A DNA stretch of 64,000 nucleotides, taken from positions 123,311-187,310 of the forward strand of contig NZ_JHXH01000005.1 of NCBI RefSeq assembly GCF_000621805.1, given 5' to 3'. Shown here in pieces: positions 62,308 to 64,000 of the stretch. The notes below the pieces were generated by a model, which made no database searches, was not told the origin of the DNA, and worked only from the letters and a program-made list of their open reading frames with translations. This stretch comes from Ruminococcus sp. FC2018. GTDB taxonomy: Bacteria > Bacillota > Clostridia > Oscillospirales > Ruminococcaceae. Position 1 is the stretch's first letter; the number at the start of each line of letters is the position of its first letter. Both the position numbers and the translations under genes were made by a program.

Positions 62308-62937
62308 CTATTTTTCCGGATTTTTAAAAAGATAGCCCGAGATAAACCGTCTGTCCTGCAAAAGATCATCCATGCTGTCATACTCCCGGGGAGCTGTGTC
62401 GTCGTTATATCGGTTATAGACGGTAAGTTTCCCTGTGTCATCGCTTTGGAAGGCGACGGCATGCAGCCCCGAACCAAAGCGGTTGAATCTGTGCTTTGAA
62501 TAGGTATTGACCCAGAAGGAAACTATGCCTATATGTGAGCTGCTTGCCTGTTTTATAAATTCGTCTTTGGTTTTCAGGTAGCTGTACTCTATCTTATGGG
62601 CATCAAAATATCTTCTTATCTTTCCGGGTGAGCTGCCGAAAAAGGTGGAGAAAAAAAGAAGGGACAGATGGTTAAGCTCAAATTCGCTGATAACGTCCGG
62701 CAGAGGCTGGGGCATTTCAAGCAGCTGCATTATATTATACACGGCGATTATCTCACAGCCGCAGTGGTGCATACAATTTCTCCCATAGCGCATCGTGCGC
62801 ACAGGCTCGGTGTTTTGTCCGTTGATAAGCGAGGAGCTTATGCCCTCAAAGAGGGATCGGTTGTAAGCGTGGTTTGCACTTACGCTTTTTCTGCTCGTAC
62901 TGCAAAATTGCTTCCATTTCCCTTTCAATACCCTCAC
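62308..62937 (-). CDS. C39-like cysteine peptidase-fold protein
   Basis: 209 residues. CGCEIIAVYN, GLHAVAF and YNRYND give the Cys, His and Asn/Asp order of papain-like C39 folds. No membrane segment or signal peptide. Substrate unknown. The start is uncertain (GTG at 62937 or TTG shortly after). Confidence 0.6.
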   Translation of the reverse strand: MRVLKGKWKQFCSTSRKSVSANHAYNRSLFEGISSSLINGQNTEPVRTMRYGRNCMHHCGCEIIAVYNIMQLLEMPQPLPDVISEFELNHLSLLFFSTFFGSSPGKIRRYFDAHKIEYSYLKTKDEFIKQASSSHIGIVSFWVNTYSKHRFNRFGSGLHAVAFQSDDTGKLTVYNRYNDDTAPREYDSMDDLLQDRRFISGYLFKNPEK

Positions 62938-63006
62938 CGCCTTTCTTCTAAAGATTATAGCACGGCTCCGAAAAATTGTAAAGGGCGAAAAAATGTAGAA
63001 TTATAC

Positions 63007-63035
63007 TTGCAATATGAACGGATGTATGATATACT
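63007..63035 (+). promoter_or_regulatory. Sigma-A promoter of the 63079 gene
   Basis: TTGCAA (63007-63012), 17-base spacer, TATACT (63030-63035). Confidence 0.75.
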
Positions 63036-63078
63036 GTGAATGAGCAAAATAAAAAATTATAAAGGAGTGTAAAACATC

Positions 63079-63651
63079 ATGAGTATTTTTGACAACCTGA
63101 AAAACAAGGCTGCCAGCGGTATTGCAGGCGCAGTATCGGGCATCGGCAAAGAGACCGGACCTAAGACCATTACCTTTGAAAGGCTGCCGGAAAGCGTTGA
63201 GGAGATGAAGGCTCTGCCGCAGGGACAGCTCAAGTCTGTTTATGACACAGCTGCACTTACCGTTTGTGCTTTGTGCGCATATGCAGCGGCTCCACAGATC
63301 GGCATTGAGATGCTCAACTTCCTCAAGGGACCTCAGCCACTGTCACCTCACGAGATCCAGTTCCTGCGTGACCGCATTGAGGGCAAGCCATACAAGCCGT
63401 TCTCATTCTTCCAGGGTGCTACCCCGGATAACGACTACACCCCTTCCCAGCCTTACACAATTACTATCGAGACAAACCCTTACACTTATCAGAACGAGGG
63501 CTATGCAACTATGCATCTTCGTTCCGGCGGAGCGGACAGCCCACGTCAGGTACAGCTGAGACAGCAGGGCTCCACAGGTCAGTGGTTCCTCTGGGAGAAC
63601 TTCCTTCTTTCCGATATCCGTGAGCCTAAGTCACAGAATCCCTGGGCGTAA
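63079..63651 (+). CDS. Conserved protein of unknown function (DUF6935-like)
   Basis: 190 residues. Small amphipathic N-terminus, central helical segment (about 55-75, ALTVCALCAYAAAPQIGIEML) and a C-terminal beta-rich part with TITIETNPYTYQNEGYATMHL. No catalytic motif. The DUF6935 resemblance is from memory. Shine-Dalgarno AAAGGAG. Confidence 0.7.
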   Translation: MSIFDNLKNKAASGIAGAVSGIGKETGPKTITFERLPESVEEMKALPQGQLKSVYDTAALTVCALCAYAAAPQIGIEMLNFLKGPQPLSPHEIQFLRDRIEGKPYKPFSFFQGATPDNDYTPSQPYTITIETNPYTYQNEGYATMHLRSGGADSPRQVQLRQQGSTGQWFLWENFLLSDIREPKSQNPWA

Positions 63652-63675
63652 GATCAATATTTACCTGACCGCTGA

Positions 63676-64000
63676 GATGTGAAATGCTCCCCTTTTGTTA
63701 GACAATGTGGTATAATAGAAATATACCAATTAGAAATCTAACGGAAGGGGGCATTTTTATGCCTAAAGGAATACCAAATAAGAGATACACACCGGAATTC
63801 AAAATCAAGGTTGTTGAAACGATGCACAAAGAAAAGTTGAGCCACAGGGAAGCAGCACGGGAATTCGATGTGAGTAATCATAATAGAGTCTCAGACTGGG
63901 AGCGCATCTATCTTGAAGAAGGCAAAGAAGGTTTTTATGTTGAGCGCCGAGGACGCAAGTCGACAGGCCGTCCTACAAAGCTAAAAAAGGAAGTCCAAGA
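63676..64000 (+). mobile_element. Left part of an IS3-family insertion sequence
   Basis: An inverted pair, AAATGCTCCCCTTTTGTTAGA (63682-63702) in short form and its near-complement before the ATG (about 63736-63756), precedes a transposase OrfA. Such a leader hairpin would hide the start from outside transcripts. The right end is beyond the window. Confidence 0.7.
63759..64000 (+). CDS. IS3-family transposase OrfA, cut by window end
   Basis: 80 residues seen: MPKGIPNKRYTPEFKIKVVE, then REAAREFDVSNHNRVSDWERIY, a helix-turn-helix of the IS150-type OrfA. It continues beyond the window. Confidence 0.88.
   Translation, partial: MPKGIPNKRYTPEFKIKVVETMHKEKLSHREAAREFDVSNHNRVSDWERIYLEEGKEGFYVERRGRKSTGRPTKLKKEVQ

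Overview
The window looks like a chromosomal segment of an anaerobic, low-to-medium GC Clostridia of the Ruminococcus / Oscillospiraceae type. The evidence is a trimeric HydABC-type [FeFe] hydrogenase, a spoIIA sporulation operon and a SpoVAC homologue, a GH26 mannanase lipoprotein, DtxR-type iron control, Shine-Dalgarno-led genes and consensus sigma-A promoters. The assignment comes from gene content only; no rRNA gene is present and I could not confirm a tRNA.

Region by region. 0-0.3 kb: 5' end of a probable YibE/F membrane protein. 0.44-11.6 kb: a five-gene operon behind a perfect sigma-A promoter: a 1980-residue NRPS (A-T-C-A-T-reductase), a MATE exporter fused to an RsbW/SpoIIAB-like ATPase domain, a membrane SpoIIE-type phosphatase with its own C-terminal ATPase domain, a CapA-like metallophosphatase and a stand-alone STAS protein. 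This is the most interesting part: peptide aldehyde-type biosynthesis and export are physically joined to a complete partner-switching module with no sigma factor. 11.6-14.6 kb: iron/metal island (flavodoxin, DUF3793, ZIP transporter, DtxR-family regulator, HMA protein) with three copies of one palindromic operator. 14.8-18.8 kb: YdjGHI-like membrane operon (zinc-ribbon, SPFH, TPM). 19.0-23.3 kb: hydCBA hydrogenase. 23.9-28.3 kb: cytidylate-kinase-like protein, MetY, an unknown protein and PurB. 28.4-29.2 kb: a broken lipoprotein gene divergent from a small XRE regulator. 29.3-31.0 kb: ABC-F protein. 31.0-32.6 kb: Gpx-OhrR-FTR-Trx peroxide operon. 32.8-35.1 kb: two lipoproteins (one a cyclophilin), YbaK and a second cytidylate-kinase-like protein. 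35.2-41.4 kb: secA, a membrane protein, a GNAT, DUF1015 and a PHP protein. 41.6-50.1 kb: heterodimeric ABC exporter, ppk, glpK and a zinc-ribbon membrane protein. 50.2-55.5 kb: radA, rplU-prp-rpmA, obgE, mrnC and yebC. 55.5-57.7 kb: tandem zinc-ribbon membrane paralogues and spoVAC. 57.8-59.5 kb: GH26 mannanase. 59.6-61.1 kb: spoIIAA-spoIIAB-sigF. 61.1-63.7 kb: PrsW, a C39-like protein and a conserved unknown. 63.7-64 kb: start of an IS3-family element.

Several genes have unusual ends. Two (mrnC and the DUF3793 gene) have no conventional start codon in frame upstream of conserved sequence, but each has an ACG at normal distance from a Shine-Dalgarno sequence. One lipoprotein carries a TAA at codon 7. 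One unknown protein has an in-frame TAG just before what reads like a C-terminal membrane anchor. These may be biology (rare starts, decay) or sequence errors; they are kept apart in the findings. All function calls come from reading motifs, not from database searches.
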